A stretch of 64,000 nt of DNA from Clostridiales bacterium (GTDB lineage: Bacteria > Bacillota > Clostridia > Christensenellales > Borkfalkiaceae). The number at the start of each line of letters is the position of its first letter. Position 1 is the stretch's first letter. Position numbers and translations under genes: made by a program. The stretch is from positions 1 through 64,000 of the forward strand of contig JAFLVN010000006.1 of NCBI GenBank assembly GCA_022508285.1. Direction: 5' to 3'. Below the pieces are notes generated by a model. The model was given only the letters and a program-made list of their open reading frames with translations. It had not been told where the DNA came from and ran no database searches. Shown here piece after piece: positions 50,153-59,964 of the stretch.

Positions 50153-50686
50153 TTATTTGCCGAAATATCTCTTTAACATTCCTGCAAAGCCTGCGCCGTG
50201 TCTTGCCTCGTCCTTTGCCATTTCATGAACGGTGTCGTGGATTGCGTCGTAGCCGAGCTGCTTTGCACGCTTTGCTATTGCAAGTTTGCCCTCGCATGCG
50301 CCTGCTTCAGCCGCTGCACGGAGTTCAAGATTCTTCTTTGTAGAAGGAGTTACGACCTCGCCCAAAAGCTCTGCAAACTTTGCAGCATGTTCAGCCTCTT
50401 CAAAAGCGTAGCGCTTGAAAGCTTCGGCAACTTCGGGATAGCCTTCACGCTCGGCAGCCCTTGACATTGCAAGATACATACCAACCTCTGTGCACTCGCC
50501 GTTGAAGTGTGCACGGAGTCCTTCCATAATTTCCTCGTCTTCAACTACGCCGTCGCCGATAACATGCTCGCAAGCATATGCGGTTTTACCTTCGGCAGCT
50601 ATGGGTTCAAATTTTTTTGCTTTGCATACGGGGCATACGTCTACGTCATCTTCAACGATTTCGCCGCAAACAACACATCTTTTCAT
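50153..50686 (-). CDS. Reverse rubrerythrin (rubredoxin-N / diiron)
   Basis: This 177-residue peroxide-reducing protein has the rubredoxin centre at the N-terminus ([20 protein letters not shown], two CxxC) and a diiron four-helix domain after it (about 55-177) with [23 protein letters not shown], and [17 protein letters not shown]. That order defines reverse rubrerythrins of strict anaerobes. It protects against H2O2 and O2. A promoter lies at 50726-50753; AGGAG precedes the ATG. Confidence 0.95.
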   Translation of the reverse strand: MKRCVVCGEIVEDDVDVCPVCKAKKFEPIAAEGKTAYACEHVIGDGVVEDEEIMEGLRAHFNGECTEVGMYLAMSRAAEREGYPEVAEAFKRYAFEEAEHAAKFAELLGEVVTPSTKKNLELRAAAEAGACEGKLAIAKRAKQLGYDAIHDTVHEMAKDEARHGAGFAGMLKRYFGK

Positions 50687-50725
50687 GTTTTATTACTCCT
50701 GAAATTTTATTTTTATTTCAAATTA

Positions 50726-50753
50726 ATTATATCATACAAAAAATATTTTACAA
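50726..50753 (-). promoter_or_regulatory. Sigma-A promoter of reverse rubrerythrin
   Basis: -35 TTGTAA (50748-50753), 16-base spacer, -10 TATAAT (50726-50731), about 40 nt upstream of the ATG. Confidence 0.6.
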
Positions 50754-50782
50754 TAGAATAAAGGAAAATTATTACAAAATTT

Positions 50783-51424
50783 TTAAAAAACGTATTTTTC
50801 AAGATCGGAAAATTTTTCGGCAAAATTTTCAGCTCCCGCCTTTACAAGCTGCTCTTTTGTTCTGAATCCCCACAGTGCGGAAACGCATTTTATGTTTGCC
50901 GCACTTGCCGTTTGCACGTCTGGCTCACCGTCGCCGACAAACAGACAATCTTCCGCACTCACACCTAATTTATCTAAAATTGCGTAAGTTGAGGCTGGAT
51001 TCGGCTTTAACGGGTAGCACTCTGTCTGCCCAAGCACCATGTTAAACTCAAAATCTGATAAAAATTTGGCATAAACACGCTCGGTTGCACGCTGAGGCTT
51101 GTTTGAAATTATCGCAAGCAGTATTCCTGCCTCTTTAAATTTTTTAAGCGTTTCCGCTTCTTCGGGATACAGAGAAGTAAGTTCATTGTCGCAATCTGCA
51201 AATCTTTCGGCATAGTCCGAATATACTTTTTGTAGCATATCCGTTCTTTCCCCCAACGCACGTTCAACAAGCTTTTTTGCGCCGTTTCCAACAAACTTCA
51301 GCGTATCTTCATAACTGATTTTTGCTAATCCGAACTCCTGCAAGCTTTCATTGATGACCTTGTAAATATCGTGCGAGGTGTCTAAAAGCGTTCCGTCCAA
51401 ATCAAATATTATTGCTTTTACCAT
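50783..51424 (-). CDS. HAD-superfamily phosphatase (phosphoglycolate phosphatase-like)
   Basis: This 213-residue HAD hydrolase begins MVKAIIFDLDGTLLDTSHD (motif I); motif II is AIISNKPQR and motifs III/IV are NPAS...CLFVGDGEPDVQTA. The small alpha-helical cap is of the Gph type. The ATG at 51424 lies 1 nt past the argS stop. Substrate is not determined. Confidence 0.92.
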   Translation of the reverse strand: MVKAIIFDLDGTLLDTSHDIYKVINESLQEFGLAKISYEDTLKFVGNGAKKLVERALGERTDMLQKVYSDYAERFADCDNELTSLYPEEAETLKKFKEAGILLAIISNKPQRATERVYAKFLSDFEFNMVLGQTECYPLKPNPASTYAILDKLGVSAEDCLFVGDGEPDVQTASAANIKCVSALWGFRTKEQLVKAGAENFAEKFSDLEKYVF

Positions 51425-51425
51425 A

Positions 51426-53105
51426 TTACATTTTTTCGGGTACACCTATTCCTAAAAGGGTAAGCGCATTTTTAAGCGTCTGCAACGTCGCACGGGTAAG
51501 CGCAAGGCGGAAAGCTTTAGCGTCTCCCTCAGCCGCAAGAATTTTGCAGTCTATATAGAATTTATTGTATTTTTGCGCAAGGTCAACGGCAAAGCGGGCG
51601 ATATAAGAAGGTTCGTACTTCTCTGCGGCGTCTTTAACCGTTTCGGGGAAGGCGGCAAGAGCTTTTATTACCTCAAACTCCTGTGCGTTGGGCGTGTAAT
51701 TTTTTGGAATTGTTTCCTCTTTATCGCTCTTTGCAAGCACTGAATTTGCACGGGCGCAAGTGTACTGAACGTATACGCTCGTTTCGCCCTCGAAGGATAA
51801 AACTTTGTCGTACGAGAAAACTATATCCTTTATTTTATTATTGTAGAGTGCGCCGAAGATGACTGCGCCCAAGCCGACAAGATTTGCCGTATTTTCTTTA
51901 TTTTCAAGATCAGGATTTTTTTCGTCTATAATCGCATACGCCTTTTCAACGCACTTATTGATTACTTCCTCGAGCCATACGACCTTTCCCTTCCTTGTGG
52001 ACATTGCGCCGTCTTCAAGGGATACCATTCCGTAAGCAACGTGAACGAGATCCTTTGCCCATTCCTTGCCCATGAGCTCAAGCACTTTGAACACCTGCTT
52101 GAAGTGAAGATTCTGCTGATATGCAACTACGTACAGGCACTTATGGAAGTCGTATGTTTTTTTACGGTAACATGCCGCAGCGAGGTCTCGAGTTGCATAA
52201 AGAGATGCTCCGTCCGAGCGCAAGATAAGGCAAGGCGACATTCCGTACTGCTCCAAATCGACTATCTGTGCACCATCACTCTCTACAAGCAGATTTTTTT
52301 TGCGCAGTTCGTCGATTACCGGCTGCATTTTATCGGTGTAAAAGCGCTCGCCCGCATAGCTGTCGAAAGTGATATTCAACTTTTTATAAATTTCTTTTAC
52401 GTATGAAAGAGTGAGCTCTTTAAACCATTCAAACAGCTCGTTGGCTTGCTTGTCTCCGCTCTCGATGAGTCGGAAATACTCACGTGCCTCGCTCTCCATC
52501 TGCTCGTCCGCCTCATTGTTAAAGCGCACGTAGAGGTCGTTTATAGCGTGTATTCCGCCCTTTTGAACTTGCTCTCTGTCACCCCAACGTTTGTAAGCCG
52601 AAATGAGCTTACCGAACTGTGTTCCGTAGTCGCCGAGGTGATTTATGCCCACAACGTTGTAGCCCAAAAATTTATATATTTTATAGAGCGCACCGCCAAT
52701 TACTGTGGTGGAAAGATGCCCGATATGGAAAGGCTTTGCAACGTTTACAGACGAATAATCTATGCAGATTGTCTTGCCCGAACCGATATCTGAGGAGCCA
52801 TAGCCCTCGCCGTCACTTAATATGCGTTTTAAAACGCTGTCGGCAAGTCCGCCTTTATTGACTTTAAAATTGAGATAGCCGTTTATTGCGGAAACCTCGC
52901 TTATAATATCGTCTGTTATATAAGTATTTTTCAGCTCTTCGGCGATTGCCACGGGGGATTTGCGCAGGATTTTTGCAAATTTAAAGCATGGAAGAGCGTA
53001 GTCGCCCATTTCGGAGTTGGGCGGCAAGGCAATTGTAGCGCATATTTCGTCTTCGGAAATGCCGTCGATTTTGATTTTTTGAGCTAAATACTTTTTGTAA
53101 TCCAT
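51426..53105 (-). CDS. argS: Arginyl-tRNA synthetase
   Basis: This 559-residue class I aminoacyl-tRNA synthetase has the N-terminal Add-1 domain, HIGH-like HIGHLSTTVIGGAL (near residue 120) and the DALR domain at the C-terminus (YVQYTCARANSVLAKS...DLAQKYNKFY). It shows KMSTR-like GAMSTRKGKVV. AGAGGA precedes the ATG. It is cotranscribed with the HAD phosphatase. Confidence 0.97.
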   Translation of the reverse strand: MDYKKYLAQKIKIDGISEDEICATIALPPNSEMGDYALPCFKFAKILRKSPVAIAEELKNTYITDDIISEVSAINGYLNFKVNKGGLADSVLKRILSDGEGYGSSDIGSGKTICIDYSSVNVAKPFHIGHLSTTVIGGALYKIYKFLGYNVVGINHLGDYGTQFGKLISAYKRWGDREQVQKGGIHAINDLYVRFNNEADEQMESEAREYFRLIESGDKQANELFEWFKELTLSYVKEIYKKLNITFDSYAGERFYTDKMQPVIDELRKKNLLVESDGAQIVDLEQYGMSPCLILRSDGASLYATRDLAAACYRKKTYDFHKCLYVVAYQQNLHFKQVFKVLELMGKEWAKDLVHVAYGMVSLEDGAMSTRKGKVVWLEEVINKCVEKAYAIIDEKNPDLENKENTANLVGLGAVIFGALYNNKIKDIVFSYDKVLSFEGETSVYVQYTCARANSVLAKSDKEETIPKNYTPNAQEFEVIKALAAFPETVKDAAEKYEPSYIARFAVDLAQKYNKFYIDCKILAAEGDAKAFRLALTRATLQTLKNALTLLGIGVPEKM

Positions 53106-53129
53106 AATAATTCCTCTTGAGCAAATATT

Positions 53130-53158
53130 ATTTTAGCACAAGTGTAAATTTTTGGCAA
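53130..53158 (-). promoter_or_regulatory. Sigma-A promoter of argS
   Basis: -35 TTGCCA (53153-53158), 17-base spacer, -10 TAAAAT (53130-53135); a leader of about 18 nt contains AGAGGA. No T-box features are seen. Confidence 0.7.
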
Positions 53159-53176
53159 TCAGCGGTCGCTATCCTT

Positions 53177-53205
53177 TTGATTTTTTATTAATTTTATATT
53201 ATAAT
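53177..53205 (+). promoter_or_regulatory. Sigma-A promoter of ychF
   Basis: -35 TTGATT (53177-53182), 17-base spacer, -10 TATAAT (53200-53205), with AAGGA before the ATG at 53238. Confidence 0.75.
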
Positions 53206-53237
53206 TTGATAAAGATATTTAATAAGGACTTAAAATT

Positions 53238-54338
53238 ATGAAATTAGGAGTTGTGGGACTGCCCAACGTAGGCAAGTCAACCCTGTTCAATGCAATAACC
53301 CATGCGGGCGCCGAAGCCGCTAACTACCCTTTCTGCACGATTGAACCCAACGTGGGAGTGGTTGCCGTACCGGACGAACGGATTGACCTTTTGGCAAAGC
53401 TCTATAACAGCCAAAAGGTTACTCCCGCCATTGTCGAGTTTGTAGATATTGCAGGTTTGGTTAAGGGCGCTTCCCGTGGCGAAGGTTTGGGCAACAAGTT
53501 TTTATCGCATATCAGGGAGTGCGACGCAATCGTGCACGTTGTGCGCTGCTTCGAGGATGAAAATATTACTCACGTCAGCAACAAGATTGACCCTGTAGAG
53601 GATATAAAAACTATAACTTTGGAACTCATTTTAGCCGATATCGAGGCAGTGAATAAGCGTCAAGACAGAATAAGGAACGTTGCAAGGGGCGGTTCAAACA
53701 AGGAAGCTGCGGCGGAATTTGCGTTCTTGGAAAGGCTTGAAAAGTTTTTGAGCGAGGAAAAGCCCGCCCGCCTCTTCGAGTGCTCGGACGAGGAAAAACC
53801 TCTTTTAGACAACCTGTTCTTGCTCACCGCAAAGCCCGTAATTTATGCCGCTAATATTTCGGAGTTTGATATGGGTAAACCCGAGGACGAAATCGAGCTT
53901 GTTAAGTCGGTAAAGGCGTTTGCCGCAAGCGAGGGCAGCGAAGTTTTGGTAATTTGCGCAAAAACCGAGGAAGAGCTTTCGCAGATGTCGCCCGAGGATT
54001 CGGCAATGTTTTTGCAGGAGCTCGGACTTGAAGAGAGCGGTTTGAACAGACTCATTAAAAAGAGCTATGCTCTGTTGGGACTTATTTCCTACCTCACCGC
54101 CGGTGAAAAAGAGACGAGAGCCTGGACAATCGTCAAAGGCACTAAGGCTCCGCAGGCGGCGGGAAAAATCCACACCGATTTTGAAAAGGGATTTATACGT
54201 GCGGAAATCTGCGATTATAAAACGCTTTTGGAGTGCGGCGGACTTGTCGGCGCACGTGAAAAAGGCAAGGTGCGCTCAGAGGGCAAGGATTACGTGATTA
54301 AAGACGGCGACGTCGTGCTCTTCCGCTTCAACGTTTAA
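53238..54338 (+). CDS. ychF: Redox-regulated ATPase/GTPase YchF (Obg family)
   Basis: This 366-residue TRAFAC P-loop protein has [18 protein letters not shown] (G1), [20 protein letters not shown] (G3 region), NISE in the G4 region (NxxE, which confers ATP preference), and a C-terminal TGS-like domain (about 280-366) with [11 protein letters not shown] and [17 protein letters not shown]. It binds ribosomes and influences oxidative stress response. Confidence 0.97.
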   Translation: MKLGVVGLPNVGKSTLFNAITHAGAEAANYPFCTIEPNVGVVAVPDERIDLLAKLYNSQKVTPAIVEFVDIAGLVKGASRGEGLGNKFLSHIRECDAIVHVVRCFEDENITHVSNKIDPVEDIKTITLELILADIEAVNKRQDRIRNVARGGSNKEAAAEFAFLERLEKFLSEEKPARLFECSDEEKPLLDNLFLLTAKPVIYAANISEFDMGKPEDEIELVKSVKAFAASEGSEVLVICAKTEEELSQMSPEDSAMFLQELGLEESGLNRLIKKSYALLGLISYLTAGEKETRAWTIVKGTKAPQAAGKIHTDFEKGFIRAEICDYKTLLECGGLVGAREKGKVRSEGKDYVIKDGDVVLFRFNV

Positions 54339-54361
54339 ATAAATGTATCACCAAACAATTT

Positions 54362-54400
54362 AAAGCGAACCCGTTTCCATTAGGAGACGGGTTCGCTTTT
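54362..54400. terminator. Bidirectional terminator between ychF and sfp
   Basis: AAAGCGAACCCGT (54362-54374) pairs with ACGGGTTCGCTTT (54387-54399) and is followed by T. It overlaps the end of the phosphopantetheinyl transferase gene and serves both converging genes. Confidence 0.88.
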
Positions 54401-55040
54401 ATAAAAATTTAGTATCCAAATCAACAAATTCGAGTCGCTCAGCACAGCGAAAAACCGCATCTTTGGCATCTTTTGAAGCAACAGTAATAATATATTGCTC
54501 GTCTTCACACAAAATCGCCTTTGTGACAGACGCAAATTCTGAAGTTTCAATGTCACTCGGCCGAAATGCCTTATCTCCAAGAAGTTTAAAGACGGCTTCC
54601 TTCTTTGTCCATAAAATATTCAGAGCTCTTCCTTGCACCGATTTTTCAAGACTATTGATTTTATCGCTTTCCGGTGCAGTAGTTATTCTTTTAGCGAGCG
54701 CCGCAGTGAAACGAAACTCGTCGCTTTTTTCTATATCTACTCCGATAGGCTTTTCGGATACTGCCACGGCAACAAAATCATTGCTGTGTGATAGAGAAAA
54801 ACAGCACTCCTCACACTCCCATTTTCCGCAACTTGAACGCCATATATTAAGCTTTTCTATTTTTAACCCAAAGGAATGCATAAGCGCATTTTCCAAGAGC
54901 TTCCATACGTAGTATTTTTGACGACGCACGTAGGGATTTGAACAGCTTTCGATTTCCTCTACCCGTGCAGACGGAAAGATTTTCTCGTCGCTTACTTGAA
55001 AAGGAAATCTCGCTACATAGACGTGGATTACACTTGTCAT
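54399..55040 (-). CDS. Sfp-type 4'-phosphopantetheinyl transferase
   Basis: This 213-residue PPTase converts apo carrier proteins to holo form. It has the core W/FSLSHS (CCFSLSHSNDFV), GVDIEK (Mg2+ binding) and the WTKKEAVFKLLGD signature. It is the last gene of the minus-strand envelope operon, 11 nt after the giant membrane-protein gene. The ATG at 55040 was taken over the TTG at 55055. With no acpS or PKS/NRPS cluster in view its substrate might simply be the fatty-acid ACP. An Sfp-type enzyme in an envelope operon could also modify something else. Confidence 0.92.
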   Translation of the reverse strand: MTSVIHVYVARFPFQVSDEKIFPSARVEEIESCSNPYVRRQKYYVWKLLENALMHSFGLKIEKLNIWRSSCGKWECEECCFSLSHSNDFVAVAVSEKPIGVDIEKSDEFRFTAALAKRITTAPESDKINSLEKSVQGRALNILWTKKEAVFKLLGDKAFRPSDIETSEFASVTKAILCEDEQYIITVASKDAKDAVFRCAERLEFVDLDTKFL

Positions 55041-55051
55041 TTTGCCACCGT

Positions 55052-58000
55052 TCAAATTACCGCCAACGTTTGGTAATATCGATAGAAATCTAAAATTGTT
55101 TCTTTAGGTATCACATTTTGGTCAGACGAACGACCCGTAGACAATTCTATTGCCTCTTGCGTAACAGCACTTACGCCGTTAAATTCAAGATACGCCGTAA
55201 AGGTATCGTCACCGAGCAGATATTCACTCATTCTGTAATACATGATATCGGACTTGAGCAATACTTCAACGTTATAATCCATAATATCATTAAGGGAATT
55301 GAATTTAGGCACTTCGAATATTTCCTGCGACGAACTGCTTATCGATAACGTCTCAAGCGCATCGGCGAGGGCATTTAACTCCTCCTCTGAAATTATAAGC
55401 CTTAACTTATTGTCTATATCGAGGACGGTTTTTACGTATTCCTCTGAATTAGAAATGTAAATGCTTTCACCGTTATCAGCGCTATTTGTACCCAAATTAA
55501 AGGTTATTGTCGCACGCATAATTACGCTCGAAAACATTTTTTGGCGAGTTTCTCCGCTTGGAATTTCAGTAATTTCCCAATCTTCCATATCTTCGAAATT
55601 TTCGTCATCACCGTTATATACGTCTTTGAACACTGAGATAATGAGCGCCGATTCCCTTGGCATGATACAGCCTTCTTCGTCGAGCACGTCTACGGGAATT
55701 ATCATCTTGTTGTTACCTTTAAAGAGTGCTGAAGCCGCAGAAGCAAGAAGATACGACCGCGTTACACCGTTTTCATCGTACAGGCGCTCGCCGATTTTGC
55801 CGATGTCCACGTTCTTTATATCAATGTTTTCCAAGTCGGAGAATATGTAATAAATACTTTCTATCTCTTCTATTCTATAAATTTTAACGCCATTTTCGTA
55901 GGCTTTGGAGTGGTCTATCACCTCGCCTGAAATATCGCCCGAATTGAGAATATCGTAAACGCTCTTTGTGATAACTCCCGCAGCTATATGCGAGGAATAG
56001 ATGACGTCGAGACGGGTTCTATTCTCGTCAAGTTCGGCAGGACTGTTCAAATTGCCTATATCGGCAAGGTTGAAATTTTTCAAACTGTCGAAGTCTTCTA
56101 TGCCCAACTCGTTGACGGCGTCTATAAAGGCGGCAATATCTTCCCGAAGATAGGTATTGCGTCCGCCCTTTATATAGTTGACAACTTCTTGTTCGATAAA
56201 ACCTTCAAGCGCCTTGTCTATTTCGTTGCTGAAGATATAGCTGATTATTTGTGAAGGATAGATAAGTTCAAGCCCCGTTTTGCCATCGTAATCCGGAAGA
56301 GCTTTATTGAGATCGAGAGCCATGGCGGTGACTTTGGAAATTATTTCGGAGCTGTCTAAGTTGAGTAAATCTTTTATTTCGAATATTTCGAGCGCATAGG
56401 CAAACGACTGCAATTCTTCACGCTTGTAATAGCCGTGCGATTTTGCCTCGCCGATAACCTCTTCGGTGACTATTCCGCTGTCTAAAAACGCTTGGTCAAG
56501 GCGAACCGTGATTTCACTCTTAATGATATCCGAAAGATAGCAGAGCCTTAATTTGGTCAGCTCGGGCTTGAGGTACGAGGCTTCGTTAAGCTCCGTTAAG
56601 AGATTTGAAAGGCTACTTAAAATACTTTCGCTGTCGAATACAAAGTCCTCTCCGTTTTCGCTTATGCCGAGAATTTCGTCGAGAGCGTCTATAAATCTGG
56701 GGAGTTCGGCTTTCCATATGTTTGAAGAATTGTAGTATTCAAGGGCAGATTTCTCTCCCGCCTTGAGATAATTCTCCGGTATGGTTATCACGTCTTTGAT
56801 AACAGCGTTATTTGATAATACGTACACAATAGAGGCAGATATTATCTGGCTGGCTTCAAATATATCTTTGTTTGCAACCACCTTGCAAAGCACGGAAGAA
56901 ATGTCTATTTCATCCGAAAGTTCAAGACGGGCTATAACGTCAAAGAGGTTAATAATCTCGCTCTTTTTGACAATATAATCCATACTGTCGCCCTCTTGCG
57001 TTTTGTATCTCGCACTGTTGGGCACAATGATTTCAAACCCGCCGATTTCGGCGTCTATGAGATATTTTGAAACAGTGTAGTGCAGAATTTCAGACGCAAA
57101 GAAGTTTTCCGCAGTTTTATTGTCAAAGGATATCAGCGTATCAATGAGCTGATTTACGTTAAGTTTGCCGTTGGAACCCTCTTCAAAGTCTATGTTTAAC
57201 AGCTTGAACGAATCTAAAAGCTTTCTCAGCTCTCCCTTTTCTTTCCTGCCGTTTGCCGCCACCGTTGTGACCCACCCGTCAACGTTTTCTGCGAGGTAAT
57301 TTGGCATTGCGATATACTCGATATCCTTTATGTTTTCCATTAAAACGTTGGCAATCGTACCCTCGCAAATACGGCTGTTTTCTAAAAGACCGTCAAATTT
57401 TTCACCTTGCAAAAACTCCGCAATATCAGCTAAACCTATTCTTATAATGTTTCCGTCTAAAAGCGGCTTAGCGAAGTCTATAATATCGGGAAGGCTGTCA
57501 AACAGATATTTCAGCTCTTCTTTATTTATCATGTTGACGGTTTTGCCGTTTGCAAGCTTGTCGAGCGACACGCTCGGAACGTAGAGCACGCCCTCTCCGC
57601 TCTCAATCATTATTATTGAAAGAGCGCTTCTTAAAAGATAGGATTCGGTGAGGTAAGACGAAAGCGTGTTGCCGTCTTCATCAATAGCCGTGAGCGCGAC
57701 TGAAAGCTCATCGAGAAATTCGCCAATATCAATATCTTTTCCGTCGATGATATCTAAAACTTTATCCAAAAGCCTGCGGTTTTGGGGTGAATTTAAAAGC
57801 TTAAACCCGCCAAAAAGCTGGTACATTTCGCCATTTGTTACACTTCCGTCGGCGTTGACCGTTGTGTTATATACCAAATTTTCGGGTATGTAAATATTTT
57901 CGGAAACAGCCGAAAGCGCCTTAATAAGCATGTCGTATACGTAGCTCGTGGACAGTGCCGTGCCGATAATTTTTGACCTCTCAAGCGCATAGCGGATATT

Positions 58001-59920
58001 ATCGAAGCATCTCACGTTCTCGGCGTAGTCGGAGCCGGCTGTATCAAATATCGAGAGAGCGATATCGAGAGCGTCTTTGTTCTCTTCGTAGATATTATCC
58101 CAGAGAGTGAAAGCGTCGCCCGCCACGTCTAATAAAACGTTTATCTCGTCGAGCCACTTTATATTCTCGCTTGCAACAGCTTCGTAGGTTATGCCGCTTT
58201 CACCTTCCGCCGTGAGATACTTGTTTTCGATATAGCAGTACATGCGTGACAAGACGGGGTCGAGCTCTTTTGCCCTCGAAGTTTGCAAAATAGAGAGCTG
58301 TTTAACTTCGGGTAAAAGCGATTTGACCATATTTAAGACGTCGTCTGTTTGCTGTTCACCCGAAATGAATGAGAGAGCAATGTTGAGAATGAGCCGAACG
58401 TCATTTTTATTCAAGAGGTGAGAAACTTTGATATAGGGGCGCACCTGATATTCGGTAGGAGCAATATTACCCGTTGCGACGTCAAGTTTAATTTTGAGTT
58501 CGTCGGGAATCTCGTCAGATAAATAACCCTTTTTAAAGAGTATTTTTATGAGCTCCCTGTTGTCTGCACTTATAGACGAAGTGAAAGAAATGTCGTCTAT
58601 ATTATCAACTATGGCGCTCACAAGCGACATCCCGAGATTTATTATGTAGGTCTGCGAATCAAATTCTTGGATGAGATCGTCAAACTCCATGCGGAATTCG
58701 GGGATACACAAAATGTCAACAATTGTGTCGAACGCATTGTCTCCACCGTTGCCGTTTATAATTTTAACGAGGTCGTCCTCTCCGTACTTCATCATAAGGT
58801 TCATAGTATCTTTTGCAAAACCTATGAATGCGGCGAGTTCTTCGCGGAATTTTATGTTCTCGTTGTATATATCGTTTTCTTCGTCGTTGAGCTTGCCCGA
58901 AAGCACCATGTCCGCCGCAAAGAGATAGAACGGCGTGTCGCTTGAATCGGTCATTAAGTTAAGAATTTTGAAAATGCCCTGCGAACCGTAGCTCTCTATC
59001 GAACGGTAAATCGAATAATAGTAATTGTAGTCGTCGTTTTCAAAATCGTAATCGCCCAGAGTGCCGTTACCCTTACCACCCGCCACAATGAATAAGGCAC
59101 TTCCTAAAAAGGAGAGCGACAAAAGCCCTACGGTAATTCCCCGCACAAGACCGACTACGCCGCCGCCTATGTGGTTTTTGGTATACGGTCTATCGGCAGT
59201 GTTGTTTGCGACTGCCCTGTTGACCTTCTTTTTATGCCGTCTTTCGGGATACGCAATGAAGTAAATGACGTACATGAAGAATACGAGCAGGAAATAAAGT
59301 ATGACCGTAATAAACGCAAATACAATTTTAAAAGCCATATCCGCAAGCGTTACTATGTACTGCGGATTTTCGGCAATCAGAATTTGCAAATCACCGCCTA
59401 ACAGCTTAGGCAGATACTCTGCAAAAATCTCTCTGACAGTAGTACACTCTGCGCTTACGCCAAGCATTTTTTGGAGACTGTTTCCACTAGCGTTTATTAT
59501 AGATAGAATGTCTTTATCCACCGATTCGGAGTTTGCACAGAAGTAGTAGAAAACAGTGCAGATTACGCACGCAATAACGACATGGGTGAGAAGTATTAAA
59601 CTCTTTCTGAGCCCACGCTTTGCGTTTACGAGCGTGGAAATTGTTATTATTGTCACAAAAAGTATAGTGGGAGCCCACTTCACCGCAAAATCGATTATGC
59701 GGAGAGTTTCCCACGTAACAAGCATATTAATGAACGCCGCAAGGATAAATCCGCCGGCAATTACGGCGGCTATAATAAAAAGTTTTATGCCTAATTTCAG
59801 TCCCTTAAAAAGTACGGCGAGGACAATAAGGACAGCAAAAAATATGAAGAGCGCAATAGCCCAATCGGCAAATACGTCCTTTAAATAGACAGTAAAGTTG
59901 CTTGCAGCAAGAAAACTCAT
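55052..59920 (-). CDS. Giant CvpA-like multi-domain membrane protein (1622 residues)
   Basis: The N-terminal about 260 residues hold six to seven membrane helices with the GLRKSLILLTHVVIACVICT and HIGGGVVGLVRGITVGLLSL features of the CvpA family, but CvpA is only about 160-200 residues. The remaining about 1350 residues are predicted to be mostly helical and acidic, with recurring short Leu/Ile-rich motifs (e.g. ELRKLLDSFKLLNIDF, EIINLFDVIARLEL, ELQSFAYALEIFEIKDLLNL, EINALFDAVNEL-type) that look like a degenerate helical repeat. No signal peptide, cysteine motif or enzymatic motif was seen. It is followed by the PPTase. Function unknown. Confidence 0.75.
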   Translation of the reverse strand: MSFLAASNFTVYLKDVFADWAIALFIFFAVLIVLAVLFKGLKLGIKLFIIAAVIAGGFILAAFINMLVTWETLRIIDFAVKWAPTILFVTIITISTLVNAKRGLRKSLILLTHVVIACVICTVFYYFCANSESVDKDILSIINASGNSLQKMLGVSAECTTVREIFAEYLPKLLGGDLQILIAENPQYIVTLADMAFKIVFAFITVILYFLLVFFMYVIYFIAYPERRHKKKVNRAVANNTADRPYTKNHIGGGVVGLVRGITVGLLSLSFLGSALFIVAGGKGNGTLGDYDFENDDYNYYYSIYRSIESYGSQGIFKILNLMTDSSDTPFYLFAADMVLSGKLNDEENDIYNENIKFREELAAFIGFAKDTMNLMMKYGEDDLVKIINGNGGDNAFDTIVDILCIPEFRMEFDDLIQEFDSQTYIINLGMSLVSAIVDNIDDISFTSSISADNRELIKILFKKGYLSDEIPDELKIKLDVATGNIAPTEYQVRPYIKVSHLLNKNDVRLILNIALSFISGEQQTDDVLNMVKSLLPEVKQLSILQTSRAKELDPVLSRMYCYIENKYLTAEGESGITYEAVASENIKWLDEINVLLDVAGDAFTLWDNIYEENKDALDIALSIFDTAGSDYAENVRCFDNIRYALERSKIIGTALSTSYVYDMLIKALSAVSENIYIPENLVYNTTVNADGSVTNGEMYQLFGGFKLLNSPQNRRLLDKVLDIIDGKDIDIGEFLDELSVALTAIDEDGNTLSSYLTESYLLRSALSIIMIESGEGVLYVPSVSLDKLANGKTVNMINKEELKYLFDSLPDIIDFAKPLLDGNIIRIGLADIAEFLQGEKFDGLLENSRICEGTIANVLMENIKDIEYIAMPNYLAENVDGWVTTVAANGRKEKGELRKLLDSFKLLNIDFEEGSNGKLNVNQLIDTLISFDNKTAENFFASEILHYTVSKYLIDAEIGGFEIIVPNSARYKTQEGDSMDYIVKKSEIINLFDVIARLELSDEIDISSVLCKVVANKDIFEASQIISASIVYVLSNNAVIKDVITIPENYLKAGEKSALEYYNSSNIWKAELPRFIDALDEILGISENGEDFVFDSESILSSLSNLLTELNEASYLKPELTKLRLCYLSDIIKSEITVRLDQAFLDSGIVTEEVIGEAKSHGYYKREELQSFAYALEIFEIKDLLNLDSSEIISKVTAMALDLNKALPDYDGKTGLELIYPSQIISYIFSNEIDKALEGFIEQEVVNYIKGGRNTYLREDIAAFIDAVNELGIEDFDSLKNFNLADIGNLNSPAELDENRTRLDVIYSSHIAAGVITKSVYDILNSGDISGEVIDHSKAYENGVKIYRIEEIESIYYIFSDLENIDIKNVDIGKIGERLYDENGVTRSYLLASAASALFKGNNKMIIPVDVLDEEGCIMPRESALIISVFKDVYNGDDENFEDMEDWEITEIPSGETRQKMFSSVIMRATITFNLGTNSADNGESIYISNSEEYVKTVLDIDNKLRLIISEEELNALADALETLSISSSSQEIFEVPKFNSLNDIMDYNVEVLLKSDIMYYRMSEYLLGDDTFTAYLEFNGVSAVTQEAIELSTGRSSDQNVIPKETILDFYRYYQTLAVI

Positions 59921-59964
59921 AATTTTTTACCTCCTTATTAAAATTTTTTCAATACGTTCTTTTG

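Noticed and set aside
53106..53237. T-box or other riboswitch ahead of argS or ychF
   Set aside because: The intergenic region is too short and holds two simple promoters; no T-box sequence AGGGTGGNACCGCG is present.
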